A DNA stretch of 64,000 nucleotides, taken from an uncultured Clostridia bacterium (GTDB lineage: Bacteria; Bacillota; Clostridia; Oscillospirales; Acutalibacteraceae). The position numbers and the translations under genes are program-made. Of the stretch, positions 41,516-51,624 are shown one piece after another. Numbering within the stretch: position 1 is the stretch's first letter; each line of letters opens with the position of its first letter. The notes below the pieces were generated by a model. The model was given only the letters and a program-made list of their open reading frames with translations. It made no database searches and had not been told where the DNA came from. Location: contig CANPWP010000001.1 in the NCBI GenBank assembly GCA_947584595.1, forward strand, positions 62,001-126,000, read 5' to 3'.

Positions 41516-42469
41516 TTATTCGTCTTCTTTCTGAAGGCTAAAACCGAGAGAATCAAGTTTATACACAACCTCTTCAAGAGATTTTCTGCCAAGGTTGCGT
41601 ACCTTCATCATATCTTCTTCACTCTTGTTGATTAAATCTTCTACTGTGTTAATTCCTGCACGTTTTAAGCAGTTAAATGAACGAACTGAAAGGTCAAGCT
41701 CTTCAATAGTCATTTCAAGAACCTTTTCCTTGCCCTTATCGTCTTTTTCAACCATAATTTCGGAATTTGTGCCCTTATCCGAAAGGCTTACAAATAGATT
41801 GAGATGTTCTGTAAGAACCTTTGCTGCAAGAGAAACTGCCTCTTGTGCATTGATAACGCCGTTTGTCCATACATCAAGAGTCAATTTATCGTAGTCAGTA
41901 ATCTGGCCTACACGGGTATTATCTACTGTGTAATTCACCTTCACAACAGGTGTGTAGATAGAGTCAATAGGCAACACGCCTATTATATTGCTGCCGTTTA
42001 TTAATTTATTGCGTTCGGCAGGAATGTATCCTCTTCCTCTATCAAGTGTAATTTCCATATTTAACTTTGCATCGTCTCCAAGAGTTGCAATATGAAGATC
42101 GGGGGTAAGAATTTCAACTTCGCTGTCGCACTGAATAGCGGATGCCGTTACTTCACAAGGTCCTTCGGCAGAAATCTCTACCACCTTTGGACTTGTTTCA
42201 TAAAGCTTAGCTACAAGGCCTTTTAAGTTAAGAATAATTTCGGTAACATCTTCTTTAACTCCAGGAATTGTTGAAAATTCATGCAAAACTCCGTCGATTT
42301 TAACAGATGTAACCGCTACGCCTTCAAGTGATGAAAGCAAAACTCTTCTTAAGCTGTTGCCTAATGTATTGCCGAAGCCTCTTTCAAGAGGTTCAACAAC
42401 AAATCTGCCGTATTTTCCGTCCTCAGATAATTCTTCGGTTTCTATTCTTGGCTTTTCTATCTCTATCAT
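41516..42469 (-). CDS. rpoA: DNA-directed RNA polymerase subunit alpha
   Basis: 317 residues, with the N-terminal dimerisation domain (1-~230, [20 protein letters not shown] and [10 protein letters not shown]), a flexible acidic linker ([15 protein letters not shown]) and the C-terminal domain that binds UP elements and activators ([33 protein letters not shown]). It initiates assembly of core polymerase. It is downstream of rpsD with a 68-bp gap, the largest in the alpha part. Confidence 0.97.
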   Translation of the reverse strand: MIEIEKPRIETEELSEDGKYGRFVVEPLERGFGNTLGNSLRRVLLSSLEGVAVTSVKIDGVLHEFSTIPGVKEDVTEIILNLKGLVAKLYETSPKVVEISAEGPCEVTASAIQCDSEVEILTPDLHIATLGDDAKLNMEITLDRGRGYIPAERNKLINGSNIIGVLPIDSIYTPVVKVNYTVDNTRVGQITDYDKLTLDVWTNGVINAQEAVSLAAKVLTEHLNLFVSLSDKGTNSEIMVEKDDKGKEKVLEMTIEELDLSVRSFNCLKRAGINTVEDLINKSEEDMMKVRNLGRKSLEEVVYKLDSLGFSLQKEDE

Positions 42470-42537
42470 TAGCGAATCCTCCTTATAAAGCGGCTGTTAA
42501 TCCGCTGTAAATGTAATCTAAATAACTATAATGTGGA

Positions 42538-43140
42538 TTACTTGGAGTACAGCTCGACGATAAGATGCTCCTCTACCGGGAAGTCTATATCATCTCTTTG
42601 CGGAACTGCAATAACCTTACCGCCTAAAAGATTTTCATCTTTCTGGAGCCATTTTGGTGCAGGCATTGAAGCTGTTTCTCCGTCTGCAATTGATTTGAAT
42701 CTTGTAGTTGTTCGGCTCTTTTCCTTTACTTCGATTACATCGCCAACCTTAACAAGGTATGATGGGATATTAACCTTTTTACCGTTTACGGTAAAGTGGC
42801 TGTGATTTACAAGCTGTCTTGCTTCTCTTCTTGTAGCAGCAAGTCCGAGCCTGAATACTACATTATCTAGTCTGCGCTCAATTATTGTAAGTAAAGCAGT
42901 ACCGGTTTTACCCTCTGCTTTTTCAGCTTTTTCATAGTAAGATCTGAACTGCTTCTCCATAATACCGTAGATAAATTTAACCTTTTGCTTCTCGGTAAGC
43001 TGGAGGCTGTATTCACTCTTTTTTCTTCTCATTTTACCGCCGGGGTTTTTGTTAGAAGTCTTTTTAGAGTAACCCATTACTGCGGGTGAAATTCCAAGTG
43101 TTCTGCAACGCTTTGCAATTGGCTGCATATTCTTAGCCAT
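42538..43140 (-). CDS. rpsD: 30S ribosomal protein S4
   Basis: 200 residues, of the usual size (206 in E. coli). It begins MAKNMQPIAKRCRTLGISP and holds the S4 RNA-binding domain near RLDNVVFRLGLAATRREARQ and VNGKKVNIPSYLVKVGD. The N-terminal zinc cysteines of some S4 proteins are missing, so it is a zinc-free type. S4 nucleates 16S 5'-domain assembly and, in other bacteria, represses its own operon. Confidence 0.96.
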   Translation of the reverse strand: MAKNMQPIAKRCRTLGISPAVMGYSKKTSNKNPGGKMRRKKSEYSLQLTEKQKVKFIYGIMEKQFRSYYEKAEKAEGKTGTALLTIIERRLDNVVFRLGLAATRREARQLVNHSHFTVNGKKVNIPSYLVKVGDVIEVKEKSRTTTRFKSIADGETASMPAPKWLQKDENLLGGKVIAVPQRDDIDFPVEEHLIVELYSK

Positions 43141-43163
43141 AGGTTGTTTCCTCCTTCTTTATA

Positions 43164-43565
43164 CTATACACGTCTTCTCTTTGGAGGACGGCATCCGTTA
43201 TGTGGAATTGGAGTAACATCTTTGATCATTGTTACCTCAAGACCTGCGGACTGTAATGCTCTGATTGCTGCTTCTCTGCCCTGACCCGGTCCTTTTACGA
43301 AAACTTCTACAGATTTCATACCGTGTTCCATAGCAGCTTTAGCTGCCGTTTCAGCCGCTGACTGAGCAGCAAACGGAGTAGATTTTCTTGAGCCTCTGAA
43401 ACCTAATTCACCGGAACTTGCCCAAGATACTGCATTACCCTGTGTATCTGAAATTGTTACGATCGTATTGTTAAAGGTTGACTGAATATGCGCCTGACCT
43501 TTTTCAATGTTTTTGCGTTCGCGACGGCGACGCACTACTTTTTTACCACCTTTTGGTGCTGCCAT
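43164..43565 (-). CDS. rpsK: 30S ribosomal protein S11
   Basis: 133 residues. The basic start ([20 protein letters not shown]) is followed by [15 protein letters not shown] and the conserved end [18 protein letters not shown]. It sits on the 30S platform near the mRNA exit and E-site. It lies between rpsM (14-bp gap) and rpsD (23-bp gap). Confidence 0.97.
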   Translation of the reverse strand: MAAPKGGKKVVRRRRERKNIEKGQAHIQSTFNNTIVTISDTQGNAVSWASSGELGFRGSRKSTPFAAQSAAETAAKAAMEHGMKSVEVFVKGPGQGREAAIRALQSAGLEVTMIKDVTPIPHNGCRPPKRRRV

Positions 43566-43579
43566 AATTCATGCCCTCC

Positions 43580-43948
43580 TTATTTCTTTTTGTTAGCCAT
43601 TGTCTTACGTGGTCCCTTACGAGTACGAGCGTTAGTCTTAGAACGCTGACCTCTTACCGGTAAGCCTTTTCTGTGACGTACTCCACGATAACAACCGATT
43701 TCAATAAGTCTTTTAATGTCAAAAGCTATGTCACGGCGAAGGTCACCTTCAACACGGCAGTTATGGTCTATATATTCTCTGAGTTTTGAAACCTCATCTT
43801 CTGTTAAATCTCTGACACGGGTGTCAGGATTTACTCCTGTTGCAGCAATAATGTCACTTGCAGTTTTTCTTCCTATACCATAGATATATGTTAAGCCGAT
43901 TTCAACCCTTTTATCTCTTGGTAAGTCAACACCTGCTATACGAGCCAT
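43580..43948 (-). CDS. rpsM: 30S ribosomal protein S13
   Basis: 122 residues. The start [20 protein letters not shown] and a helix-two-turns-helix ([11 protein letters not shown]) precede the [11 protein letters not shown] segment and the basic C-terminal tail ([19 protein letters not shown]). The tail reaches the P-site tRNA and S13 bridges to the 50S subunit through L5. It is preceded by rpmJ. Confidence 0.97.
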   Translation of the reverse strand: MARIAGVDLPRDKRVEIGLTYIYGIGRKTASDIIAATGVNPDTRVRDLTEDEVSKLREYIDHNCRVEGDLRRDIAFDIKRLIEIGCYRGVRHRKGLPVRGQRSKTNARTRKGPRKTMANKKK

Positions 43949-44010
43949 TTAGTTGCACCTCCATAAATTTTTAAATAATATTGGCTTGCGCCTTTTAATG
44001 TTTCTAACGA

Positions 44011-44124
44011 TCAACCCTGACGCTGTTTATGCTTTGGGTTTTCGCAGATAACTAAAATCTTACCTTTTCTTTTGATTACTTTGCACTTTTCGCACATTTT
44101 CTTTACTGAAGGTCTGACTTTCAT
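44011..44124 (-). CDS. rpmJ: 50S ribosomal protein L36
   Basis: The 37-residue protein, found by reading the gap between infA and rpsM, runs [20 protein letters not shown] and ends KHKQRQG. The zinc ligands Cys11, Cys14, Cys27 and His32 are all present, so it is the zinc-binding form. It binds 23S domain VI. The upstream ribosome site is GAAAGGAATG. Confidence 0.95.
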   Translation of the reverse strand: MKVRPSVKKMCEKCKVIKRKGKILVICENPKHKQRQG

Positions 44125-44160
44125 CTATAATCATTCCTTTCTTAAATAAGATCTGTTTTA

Positions 44161-44379
44161 TTACTTTGATCTCCAAGTAATTCTTCCTCTTGTCAGGTCA
44201 TACGGTGACATTTCCACCGTAACCTTGTCCCCGGGTAATATACGAATAAAATTCATTCTTAATTTACCTGAGATAACTGCTAATATTACGTGTCCGTTCG
44301 GAAGCTCAACCTTAAACTGTGCGTTTGGTAAAGCTTCTGTTACTGTACCTTCAATTTCAATTACATCTTGCTTTGACAT
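44161..44379 (-). CDS. infA: translation initiation factor IF-1
   Basis: 72 residues, exactly the usual size. The OB fold is clear: [20 protein letters not shown], then [42 protein letters not shown]. It binds the 30S A-site in initiation. It lies between the KOW gene and rpmJ. Compared with most IF-1 proteins, [12 protein letters not shown] keeps the conserved RMN. Confidence 0.96.
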   Translation of the reverse strand: MSKQDVIEIEGTVTEALPNAQFKVELPNGHVILAVISGKLRMNFIRILPGDKVTVEMSPYDLTRGRITWRSK

Positions 44380-44392
44380 ACCATATCCTCCA

Positions 44393-44632
44393 TTAAGAGA
44401 TTTTAAAATCGCATAATGCTTTTTTTAATTTACGGTTAGTTTCAAGTTTTTCGGTTAAGACAACCGAGGTTGCTTCCAAATGCTTTAAATTCTTTCTTTT
44501 CGGTCTTTCAAGCTTACGTGTCTTGCCGTCTGCTATAAAGGCAAAGTTCTTATCAAAATTTAAAACAACAAAGTAACTTCCCTTGTCTCTTCCTGCTTTT
44601 GCCCTGACTACACTTCCTTTAATTATATCCAT
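44393..44632 (-). CDS. KOW domain RNA-binding protein
   Basis: The 79-residue basic protein has a KOW-like start ([22 protein letters not shown]), then [20 protein letters not shown]. This small gene between map and infA is conserved in Clostridia and related to L14e/L24-type KOW proteins. It may bind rRNA or a mRNA leader. There is no direct functional evidence. The gaps to both neighbours are 10-13 bp. Confidence 0.85.
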   Translation of the reverse strand: MDIIKGSVVRAKAGRDKGSYFVVLNFDKNFAFIADGKTRKLERPKRKNLKHLEATSVVLTEKLETNRKLKKALCDFKIS

Positions 44633-44642
44633 ACGTCCTGCC

Positions 44643-45395
44643 TTAATCCGCTATAGTCAATATCTTCGGACCGTCAGGCGTAATGGCTATTGTGTGTTCA
44701 AAATGAGCCGCCAAACTGCCGTCGGCAGTCACGGTAGTCCATTCGTCATCAAGCACCTTTACATTGTAGTCGCCTGCGTTTACCATTGGTTCAATGGCAA
44801 TGGTCATTCCGGGCAATAAGCGAACACCTCTTCCCGGTGTTCCGTAATTGGGTACTGCCGGATCTTCGTGTAACTTCGCACCTACGCCGTGGCCGACAAA
44901 ATCTCGTACCACCGAGTAACTGCGATCTTCGACATACTGCTGAACTGCATGGCCTATATCGCCTATGCGATTTCCTGCCTGAGCCGCTTTAATTCCCTCA
45001 TAAAGGCTCTCTTTTGTGGCGTCAAGTAATGCCTGAGCTTGTGCACTTATCTTTCCGCATGGGAAAGTGTAGGCATTGTCACCGTGGAAACCGTCAATAA
45101 AGGCTCCAACATCTACGCTTACTATATCGCCCTCTTTAAGAATGCATTTCTTGCTTGGTATGCCATGGATAACCACATTGTTTACTGAGATACATGCACT
45201 TCCCGGAAAGCCGCCGTAGCCGAGAAACGAGGGAGTTGCTCCCTGTTTCTCGATATACTTGCGAACGATTGTATCTATTTCTAAAGTAGAAATTCCGGGT
45301 TGTACAGCCTCTCCCGCTGCCTTTAAGGCATTAGCGGAAATTCTGCACGCTTCTTTTATTAGTGCCAATTCCCTCGAAGTTTTGATTACTACCAT
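44643..45395 (-). CDS. map: methionine aminopeptidase, type I
   Basis: 250 residues, matching type Ia enzymes (264 in E. coli). Metal ligands are in SVDVGAFIDGFHGDNAYTF (the two aspartates), GHGVG (histidine), IEPMVN (glutamate) and HFEHTIAIT (glutamate). The start is at ATG 45395, 3 bp after adk. It removes the initiator methionine from new proteins. Confidence 0.96.
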   Translation of the reverse strand: MVVIKTSRELALIKEACRISANALKAAGEAVQPGISTLEIDTIVRKYIEKQGATPSFLGYGGFPGSACISVNNVVIHGIPSKKCILKEGDIVSVDVGAFIDGFHGDNAYTFPCGKISAQAQALLDATKESLYEGIKAAQAGNRIGDIGHAVQQYVEDRSYSVVRDFVGHGVGAKLHEDPAVPNYGTPGRGVRLLPGMTIAIEPMVNAGDYNVKVLDDEWTTVTADGSLAAHFEHTIAITPDGPKILTIAD

Positions 45396-45398
45396 AAA

Positions 45399-46031
45399 TT
45401 AAGCCTCAAATATTTTCATCATATCAGCCATAGTATTTTCAACACTGTCGCTTCCGTGAACAATTGAAAGTTTACCCTGTTGCTTATAATAATCAACTAA
45501 CGGTTCGGTTTCTTTATGGTAAATCTCAAGACGATTTTTAATTGTATCAATGTGATCGTCCTTGCGCTGAACAAGGGTGCCGCCGCATGCGTCACAGATA
45601 CCCTCAGTCTTTGGCTTTAAATTTACCAAATGATAAGGTCTGCCGCAATTCTGGCAAACACGGCGTCCGGATAAACGGTCGATAATTCTTTCGTCAGAAA
45701 CCTCAATATCTACTACATATTCAATATTGACACCCATTTTATCCAGAGCCTCGGCCTGAGGTATAGTTCTCGGAAAACCGTCAAGAATAAATCCGTTCTT
45801 GCAGTCATCCTCAGCAAGTCTGTCCTTTACAATACCTATAACAACATCGTCGGGAACGAGCTGTCCGGCATCCATATAAGACTTTGCCTTTTTTCCCATC
45901 TCAGTGCCGGTTCTCAACGCTTCTCTGATGATATTACCTGTTGAGATTGTGGGAATATTGTAATGCTCCGCTAAAACAGCGGCTTGTGTACCTTTTCCTG
46001 CTCCCGGAGCACCTAATAAAATAATGTTCAT
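45399..46031 (-). CDS. adk: adenylate kinase
   Basis: 210 residues with the P-loop GAPGAGKGTQ (7-16), the AMP site (TGNIIREALRTGTEMG), DGFPRT and the lid. The lid has four cysteines (CQNC and CDAC), so it binds zinc, as in Gram-positive enzymes. It balances ATP, ADP and AMP. It lies between secY and map in the spc operon, as in many Firmicutes. Confidence 0.97.
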   Translation of the reverse strand: MNIILLGAPGAGKGTQAAVLAEHYNIPTISTGNIIREALRTGTEMGKKAKSYMDAGQLVPDDVVIGIVKDRLAEDDCKNGFILDGFPRTIPQAEALDKMGVNIEYVVDIEVSDERIIDRLSGRRVCQNCGRPYHLVNLKPKTEGICDACGGTLVQRKDDHIDTIKNRLEIYHKETEPLVDYYKQQGKLSIVHGSDSVENTMADMMKIFEA

Positions 46032-46044
46032 ATATAACTCCTAA

Positions 46045-47355
46045 TTAATCAAGAAATCCTTTGTAATGACGCATCATCATTTGAGATTCCATCTGCTTGC
46101 AGGTTTCAAGAGCTACGCCAACGAGGATGATAACTGATGTACCGCCCATTGACATACCGCCCATACCAGTTATAGCAGCGTAAATTAAAGGCAATAATGC
46201 GATTAAAGCTAAGAACATTGCACCTATAAGAGTAATTCTTGATAAAATTCTCTTAATAAATTCGGCTGTTGGAGCACCGGGACGGATACCCGGAATTGTA
46301 CCGTTGTTCTGCTTTAAGTTATTTGCCATTTCAATCGGATTGTACTGAATTGTTGTATAGAAATATGCAAACATTATAATCAATAAGAAGTACAATGTCA
46401 TATAAAGCCAGCCTGTTGTGCTGAATGCATCAAAAAAGGCTTTTGCAAATCCTTCTGAAGGATTCCAGAACATTTGAATTGTACTTGGAATTGAAAGAAT
46501 TGAGCTGGCAAAGATGATTGGAAGAACGCCGCCTAAAGCAACCTTAATAGGAAGGTGACTTGACTGTCCGCCATACATCTTTCTGCCTACAACACGCTTT
46601 GCGTACTGAATTGGAATTCTTCTTTCTGAATCCTGCATAAAGGTAATAACCCAAATAACAGCAAGGAAAATGATGACCCAAAGAGGAACAAAGAAGAAGA
46701 ATTGAGTTGAGCCCTGCATACCAAGATTCCAATACTGACCAAGCATATTGATTGTATAAGGCATTCTTGCAACGATTCCTGCAAAAAGCAGAATTGAAAT
46801 ACCGTTACCGATACCTTTATCGTTGATCTGCTCGCCCAGCCACATCATAAGAGCTGTACCTGCGGTGAAGCAGAGGATAATAACGATTGCAGAAAATACA
46901 AGTGAAAAACCGTTGTTATAAGATGTAACGCCTGATCTTAAAAGATAGAAGTAATAAGCTGTACCCTGAATAAGACCGAGGGCTACTGTTACATAACGTG
47001 TAATTGTTGCAATTTTCTTTCTGCCTGCTTCTCCCTCTTTAGCCATTCTCTCAAGAGGAGGAATAGCAACGCAAAGAAGCTGCATAATAATTGAACTGTT
47101 GATGTAAGGAGTAACGCCCATTGCAAACAAAGTTGCATTTGAGAACGCACCGCCTGATAATGTGTTTAAATATGCAAGAACAGAGTTACTTGTATTAACT
47201 CCGTTTTCAACCATCAACTGGCTTAAAGCCGCCATATCAAGAAACGGAACAGGAATAACTGAGCCGATTCTGAATACTACAACAATAAGCAGTGTGAAAA
47301 GTATCTTTTTTCTTAAATCCGGAACTGACCAGGCATTTTTAATTGTCTGTAACAA
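46045..47355 (-). CDS. secY: preprotein translocase subunit SecY
   Basis: 436 residues with ten hydrophobic helices. The family motifs are IPVPFLDMAAL at the first lumenal loop, GVTPYINSSIIMQLL (plug and second helix), RIPIQYAKRVVGRKMYGG in the large cytoplasmic loop, and IRPGAPTAEFIKRILSRI. It is the channel of the Sec translocon, with SecE and SecG encoded elsewhere. It begins 1 bp after rplO. Confidence 0.97.
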   Translation of the reverse strand: MLQTIKNAWSVPDLRKKILFTLLIVVVFRIGSVIPVPFLDMAALSQLMVENGVNTSNSVLAYLNTLSGGAFSNATLFAMGVTPYINSSIIMQLLCVAIPPLERMAKEGEAGRKKIATITRYVTVALGLIQGTAYYFYLLRSGVTSYNNGFSLVFSAIVIILCFTAGTALMMWLGEQINDKGIGNGISILLFAGIVARMPYTINMLGQYWNLGMQGSTQFFFFVPLWVIIFLAVIWVITFMQDSERRIPIQYAKRVVGRKMYGGQSSHLPIKVALGGVLPIIFASSILSIPSTIQMFWNPSEGFAKAFFDAFSTTGWLYMTLYFLLIIMFAYFYTTIQYNPIEMANNLKQNNGTIPGIRPGAPTAEFIKRILSRITLIGAMFLALIALLPLIYAAITGMGGMSMGGTSVIILVGVALETCKQMESQMMMRHYKGFLD

Positions 47356-47808
47356 TTATATCACCTCAGCCTTTCCGCCTGCTGCCTCAATCTTAGCTTT
47401 TGCTGATTCTGAAAAACCGTTAACCTTAACGGTTAATTTCTTTTCAAGCTTTCCATTTCCCAAAATTTTAACAGCGTCAAATGAGTTTTTAACAATTCCT
47501 GCTTCTGTTAATGCATTTACATCTACAACAGCACCGTCATCAAACTTGCTGTTAAGAGTACCTAAATTCACAGAAACAACCTTTTTTGCAAAAATGTTGT
47601 TGAAGCCCCTCTTAGGAATACGTCTTTGTAACGGCATTTGTCCGCCTTCAAAGCCTAAACGCATACCCTTGCCTGATCTTGCTTTCTGTCCTTTATGACC
47701 TTTTCCGGCAGTTTTGCCCTGACCTGAGCCGTGACCTCTGCCTATTCTTTTAGCAGTTTTCTTTGAGCCTTCAACAGGAGAAAGTTCATGTAACTTCATA
47801 GTTCGCAC
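47356..47808 (-). CDS. rplO: 50S ribosomal protein L15
   Basis: 150 residues, starting [14 protein letters not shown] after an upstream MRT; the internal ATG at 47799 is the likely start since the N-terminus of L15 is MKLHEL. The glycine/arginine-rich extended part [19 protein letters not shown] penetrates 23S rRNA. It is 8 bp after rpmD and 1 bp before secY. Confidence 0.95.
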   Translation of the reverse strand: MRTMKLHELSPVEGSKKTAKRIGRGHGSGQGKTAGKGHKGQKARSGKGMRLGFEGGQMPLQRRIPKRGFNNIFAKKVVSVNLGTLNSKFDDGAVVDVNALTEAGIVKNSFDAVKILGNGKLEKKLTVKVNGFSESAKAKIEAAGGKAEVI

Positions 47809-47816
47809 CTCCTTGT

Positions 47817-47987
47817 TTACGCTTCACTAACCTCTATAAGGTGAATTATTTTTGCGATCTTACCTTTTGTCTGAGGATTATCGGGCTGAGTTACAGTATC
47901 ACCGATTTTCCTAAGACCTAAAGATTGAGCGGTTGCAATTTGATCTTTTTTTGAGCCGATAAGGCTTTTTACCAATGTGATTTTCAT
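47817..47987 (-). CDS. rpmD: 50S ribosomal protein L30
   Basis: The 56-residue protein begins [19 protein letters not shown], then [15 protein letters not shown] and [13 protein letters not shown]. This is the bacterial short form. It has a strong Shine-Dalgarno (GGAGGTTGTTAATATG). It lies between rpsE and rplO. Confidence 0.95.
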   Translation of the reverse strand: MKITLVKSLIGSKKDQIATAQSLGLRKIGDTVTQPDNPQTKGKIAKIIHLIEVSEA

Positions 47988-48001
47988 ATTAACAACCTCC
48001 C

Positions 48002-48484
48002 TTATAAAATATCCTTGACAGATTTGCCGCGGATAGCCGCAACTTCTTCTGCATTACGAAGTGCACACAAGCCCTTAAGGGTTGCACGTACTACATTGCA
48101 AGGATTGTTTGAACGCAATGCTTTCGCTCTGATGTCTCTGATTCCTGCTGCTTCCACAACGGCACGAACAGGACCGCCGGCGATAACGCCGGTACCGGGA
48201 GCAGCTGGTTTCATAAGAACTCTGCCTGCACCGAACTCACCAATAATTTCATGGGGGATCGTTGAACCCTTTAATGAAACTTTAACGAGATTTTTCTTTG
48301 CATCTTCAATACCTTTGCGGATAGCATCAGGAACTTCGCCTGCTTTGCCGATACCAAAACCAACTGTACCTTCACCATCGCCTACAACTACCAAAGCTGC
48401 AAATTTGAATATACGGCCGCCCTTAACTGTTTTTGATACACGGTTAATGGCAACAACTCTTTCTTTTAATTCAACATTAGCCAA
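48002..48484 (-). CDS. rpsE: 30S ribosomal protein S5
   Basis: 160 residues with the double-stranded-RNA-binding N-terminal domain ([23 protein letters not shown]) and a C-terminal domain with [21 protein letters not shown] and [13 protein letters not shown]. It works in decoding accuracy and mRNA unwinding. Positions in the KTVKGGR loop are where spectinomycin-resistance mutations occur in E. coli. Confidence 0.97.
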   Translation of the reverse strand: MANVELKERVVAINRVSKTVKGGRIFKFAALVVVGDGEGTVGFGIGKAGEVPDAIRKGIEDAKKNLVKVSLKGSTIPHEIIGEFGAGRVLMKPAAPGTGVIAGGPVRAVVEAAGIRDIRAKALRSNNPCNVVRATLKGLCALRNAEEVAAIRGKSVKDIL

Positions 48485-48502
48485 AGTTATTCCTCCCCTT
48501 CC

Positions 48503-48862
48503 TTAGAAATTGAGGCCGCCCTCACGGGCGCCTTCGGCCAATTCCTTAACACGGCCGTGATAAATGTTGCCACCTCTGTCGAATACAACATCGGTGATTT
48601 TTTTGTCTGCTGCACGCTGTGCAATAAGCTTTCCTACTGCTTTAGCTGCTTCTTTGTTACCGCCATTGCCATCAATGCTCTTGTCGAGGCTTGAAGCCGA
48701 AACAAGTGTAACACCATTTACATCATCAATAATCTGAGCGTAAATGTTATTGGTGGAGCGGAAAACACATAAGCGCGGGAAATCAGGTGTTCCGCTGATT
48801 TTTCCGCGAACTCTCTTGTGGCGTCTGATGCGAGCCTTTTTAGTGTCAGGTCTCTTTACCAT
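48503..48862 (-). CDS. rplR: 50S ribosomal protein L18
   Basis: 119 residues. A basic N-terminus ([20 protein letters not shown]) precedes [18 protein letters not shown] and [29 protein letters not shown] at the end. It binds 5S rRNA with L5. It lies between rplF and rpsE with 18-bp gaps. Confidence 0.97.
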   Translation of the reverse strand: MVKRPDTKKARIRRHKRVRGKISGTPDFPRLCVFRSTNNIYAQIIDDVNGVTLVSASSLDKSIDGNGGNKEAAKAVGKLIAQRAADKKITDVVFDRGGNIYHGRVKELAEGAREGGLNF

Positions 48863-48880
48863 TTTTCATTCACTCCTTAA

Positions 48881-49423
48881 TTACTTACCTTTACCGGCTT
48901 TACCTTCCTTACGGCGGATAACCTCATCAGCGTATTTAATACCTTTGCCCTTATACGGCTCAGGCGGACGCTTTTCTCTAACCTCGGCAGCAAACTGACC
49001 AACCTTTTGCTTATCAATGCCGTGGATGATAATTTTATTAGGATCGGGAACTTCAATTTTGATATCGTCTGTATCCTCAACAATAACCTGATGTGAGTAA
49101 CCGAGGTTCATTACACACTTGTTACCCTGCTTTTGAACACGGTAACCAACGCCGTTTACCTCAAGTGTCTTCTGATAGCCTTCTGTAACACCTGTGATCA
49201 TATTTGCGATAAGTGTTCTTGTAAGACCGTGAAGCGATCTGTTGAGTTTATCGTCGTTAGGACGCTTAACTTCAATTTCTGTTCCGTTGATTTCTACTGA
49301 CATATTCTTGTTGTAAGAATAATCCAAAGTACCCTTAGGTCCTTTAACAGTAATTACGCCATTGTCGATTTTAACATCTACACCGGCGGGAATATTTATA
49401 GGTTTTCTTCCAATTCGAGACAT
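48881..49423 (-). CDS. rplF: 50S ribosomal protein L6
   Basis: 180 residues, from MSRIGRKPINIPAGVDVKID to the tail YADEVIRRKEGKAGKGK. The two similar domains are clear, with the C-terminal GIDKQKVGQFAAEVREKRPPEPYKGKGI as signature. It lies near the sarcin-ricin region and the factor-binding site. Confidence 0.97.
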   Translation of the reverse strand: MSRIGRKPINIPAGVDVKIDNGVITVKGPKGTLDYSYNKNMSVEINGTEIEVKRPNDDKLNRSLHGLTRTLIANMITGVTEGYQKTLEVNGVGYRVQKQGNKCVMNLGYSHQVIVEDTDDIKIEVPDPNKIIIHGIDKQKVGQFAAEVREKRPPEPYKGKGIKYADEVIRRKEGKAGKGK

Positions 49424-49437
49424 TTTCGCACCTCCTA

Positions 49438-49836
49438 TTACCAGATATATGCGAGAACTTCGCCACCTACATGCTCTTTGCGAGCCTGACGGTCTGTCAT
49501 AATGCCTTTTGAAGTAGAAATAATAGCTACTCCCAAGCCCTTCATAACCTTCGGCATATCCTCAACATTGCTGTATATACGCAAGCCCGGTTTTGATACA
49601 CGGCGTAAGCCTGTAATAACAGGAGTTTTGCCGTCTGTGTATTTAAGAACAACCTTAATTACGCCCTGCTTGCCGTCTTCAATAACTGTAAAACTTTTAA
49701 TATAACCCTCGTCCAAAAGAATCTGACAAATGTCTTTCTTTAAGTTAGAAGCGGGTATTTCAACAGTGTCGTGTTTAGCTGTACTTGCATTACGGATTCG
49801 TGTAAGCAAGTCTGCAATTGTATCTGTAATCTGCAT
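49438..49836 (-). CDS. rpsH: 30S ribosomal protein S8
   Basis: 132 residues, from [20 protein letters not shown] to the conserved end [20 protein letters not shown]. It binds the central domain of 16S rRNA at helix 21 and, in E. coli, regulates the spc operon translationally. It is between rpsN and rplF. Confidence 0.97.
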   Translation of the reverse strand: MQITDTIADLLTRIRNASTAKHDTVEIPASNLKKDICQILLDEGYIKSFTVIEDGKQGVIKVVLKYTDGKTPVITGLRRVSKPGLRIYSNVEDMPKVMKGLGVAIISTSKGIMTDRQARKEHVGGEVLAYIW

Positions 49837-49855
49837 AGATTTTTACCTCCCTTGC

Positions 49856-50041
49856 TTACCAGCTTGCTTTCTTTACTCCGGGAATTTCACCCTTATAGGC
49901 TAACTCACGGAAGCAAATACGGCAAACACCGAATTTACGAAGGTAGGCGTGTGGTCTACCACAGATTTTACATCTTGAATATTCTCTTGTTGAGAATTTC
50001 TGTTTTTTCTGCTGTTTTAATTTCATAGCAGTTTTAGCCAC
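49856..50041 (-). CDS. rpsN: 30S ribosomal protein S14, zinc type
   Basis: 61 residues with CKIC and CRIC zinc pairs ([20 protein letters not shown]), so it is the short zinc-binding S14 (type Z), not the ~100-residue zinc-free form. It sits in the 30S head. It is 12 bp after rplE. Confidence 0.96.
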   Translation of the reverse strand: MAKTAMKLKQQKKQKFSTREYSRCKICGRPHAYLRKFGVCRICFRELAYKGEIPGVKKASW

Positions 50042-50053
50042 AACAATCCCTCC

Positions 50054-50593
50054 TTACTTTGCAAATGGTGCACCCATAAGTGTTAATAACTCACGAGCTT
50101 CTTCATCTGTTTTGGCTGTGGTTACGAAGCATATATCCATACCTCTAACCTTGTCAATCTTATCATAATCGATTTCAGGGAATATAAGCTGTTCCTTAAT
50201 ACCCATATTGTAGTTACCTCTGCCGTCAAAAGAATCGGGATTGATTCCTCTGAAGTCACGAACTCTCGGAAGAGCAATGTTGAAGAGTCTGTCTAAAAAC
50301 TCATACATTCTTTCGCCTCTGAGTGTAACCTTAGCTCCGATTGCCATACCCTCACGAATTTTAAAGTTTGCAACTGACTTTCTTGCTTTTGTAACTAACG
50401 GTTTCTGACCGGTGATAATTGAAAGGTCATTTACGATAGCGTCGATAACCTTTGAGTTTTCTTTCGCTTCGCCTGCACCTACGTTTACAACGATTTTATC
50501 AAGCTTAGGAATTTGCATTACGCTCTTGTAAGAGAATTTATTCATAAGAGCCGGTGCAACTTCTTTAGTGTAGTAATCTTTAAGTCTTGCCAT
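50054..50593 (-). CDS. rplE: 50S ribosomal protein L5
   Basis: 179 residues, identical in length to E. coli L5. The sequence has [20 protein letters not shown], then [20 protein letters not shown] and [20 protein letters not shown]. It binds 5S rRNA and contacts S13 and P-site tRNA across the subunit interface. Confidence 0.97.
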   Translation of the reverse strand: MARLKDYYTKEVAPALMNKFSYKSVMQIPKLDKIVVNVGAGEAKENSKVIDAIVNDLSIITGQKPLVTKARKSVANFKIREGMAIGAKVTLRGERMYEFLDRLFNIALPRVRDFRGINPDSFDGRGNYNMGIKEQLIFPEIDYDKIDKVRGMDICFVTTAKTDEEARELLTLMGAPFAK

Positions 50594-50607
50594 TTCTTAT
50601 ATCCTCC

Positions 50608-50928
50608 TTAAAGCGTTTCGCCGCATTTTCTGCAAATGCGTTCTTTAGAACCGTCTTCGTTTACTTTATGTCCAACACGGGTCGGCTTTTTGCATCTTGG
50701 GCAAATAATCTGAACTTTAGATGCATACATAGCACCCTCAGCCTTAATAATGCCGCCCTGTTCACCCATTTTTCTGGGCTTAACATGCTTAGAAACCATA
50801 TTAACTTTTTCAACGATGACTTTTCCTTCTTTAGGGCTTACAGCCATAACCTGACCTTTTTTGCCCTTGTCCTTTCCGCTGAGTACTACAACGGTGTCGC
50901 CTGTTTTAACATGAACCTTTTTATTCAT
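50608..50928 (-). CDS. rplX: 50S ribosomal protein L24
   Basis: 106 residues from the ATG at 50928, which has GGAGGTGTC directly upstream. A longer frame to 50961 would run over the end of rplN and has no ribosome site. The KOW domain is MNKKVHVKTGDTVVVLSGKD, then GKKGQVMAVSPKEGKVIVE. Four cysteines (CPRC and CRKC) near the end look like a zinc site, which E. coli L24 lacks. Confidence 0.95.
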   Translation of the reverse strand: MNKKVHVKTGDTVVVLSGKDKGKKGQVMAVSPKEGKVIVEKVNMVSKHVKPRKMGEQGGIIKAEGAMYASKVQIICPRCKKPTRVGHKVNEDGSKERICRKCGETL

Positions 50929-50941
50929 TGTGACACCTCCA

Positions 50942-51310
50942 TTAAAGTACTTCAGGTGCAAGAGATAAAATCTTCATATAATCTTTATCACGAAGCTCTC
51001 TTGCAACTGGTCCGAAGATACGAGTACCTCTTGGGTTTTTATCTTCTCTTATTATAACGGCCGCATTTTCATCAAAACGGATGTAAGTGCCGTCTTCTCT
51101 GCGCACGCCCTTTGCAGAACGTACAATAACTGCTTTTACTACTTCGCCTTTTTTAACAACGCCGCCTGGTGCTGCTTTTTTAACTGAAGCAACTACAACG
51201 TCGCCGATATTGGCATACCTTCTTCTGGTTCCGCCGAGAACACGAATGCACATAAGTTCCTTAGCGCCGGTGTTGTCGGCAACCTTGAGGTAAGTTTGCT
51301 GCTGTATCAC
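50942..51310 (-). CDS. rplN: 50S ribosomal protein L14
   Basis: 122 residues, [20 protein letters not shown] at the start and [20 protein letters not shown] toward the end, followed by [10 protein letters not shown]. It forms an intersubunit bridge with 16S rRNA and contacts L19. It has a normal ribosome site, AGGAGG. Confidence 0.97.
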   Translation of the reverse strand: MIQQQTYLKVADNTGAKELMCIRVLGGTRRRYANIGDVVVASVKKAAPGGVVKKGEVVKAVIVRSAKGVRREDGTYIRFDENAAVIIREDKNPRGTRIFGPVARELRDKDYMKILSLAPEVL

Positions 51311-51349
51311 AGTGCGTTCCTCCTTTTTCTCAAAGCCACTATAATGGAA

Positions 51350-51607
51350 TTATTTAGCTTTCTCTATAATCTCGACGAGTCTCCATCTTTTATCCTTAGA
51401 AAGAGGACGGGTCTCCATAACCTTTACACGATCGCCTACTCTGCATTCATTGTTTTCATCATGAGCCTTAAGGCGAAATGTACGCTTAACAACTTTGTTG
51501 TAAAGTTTGTGCTTTACGCTGTCTTCAATAGCAACGACAACTGTTTTGTCCATTTTGTCGCTTACTACTTTTCCGACAGCAGTTTTTCTCATATTTCTTT
51601 CACTCAC
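51350..51607 (-). CDS. rpsQ: 30S ribosomal protein S17
   Basis: 85 residues, OB fold: [20 protein letters not shown], then [20 protein letters not shown] and [20 protein letters not shown]. It binds the 16S 5' domain early in assembly. The gap to rplN is 39 bp. Confidence 0.97.
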   Translation of the reverse strand: MSERNMRKTAVGKVVSDKMDKTVVVAIEDSVKHKLYNKVVKRTFRLKAHDENNECRVGDRVKVMETRPLSKDKRWRLVEIIEKAK

Positions 51608-51624
51608 TGTTAAGTCCTCCTCCC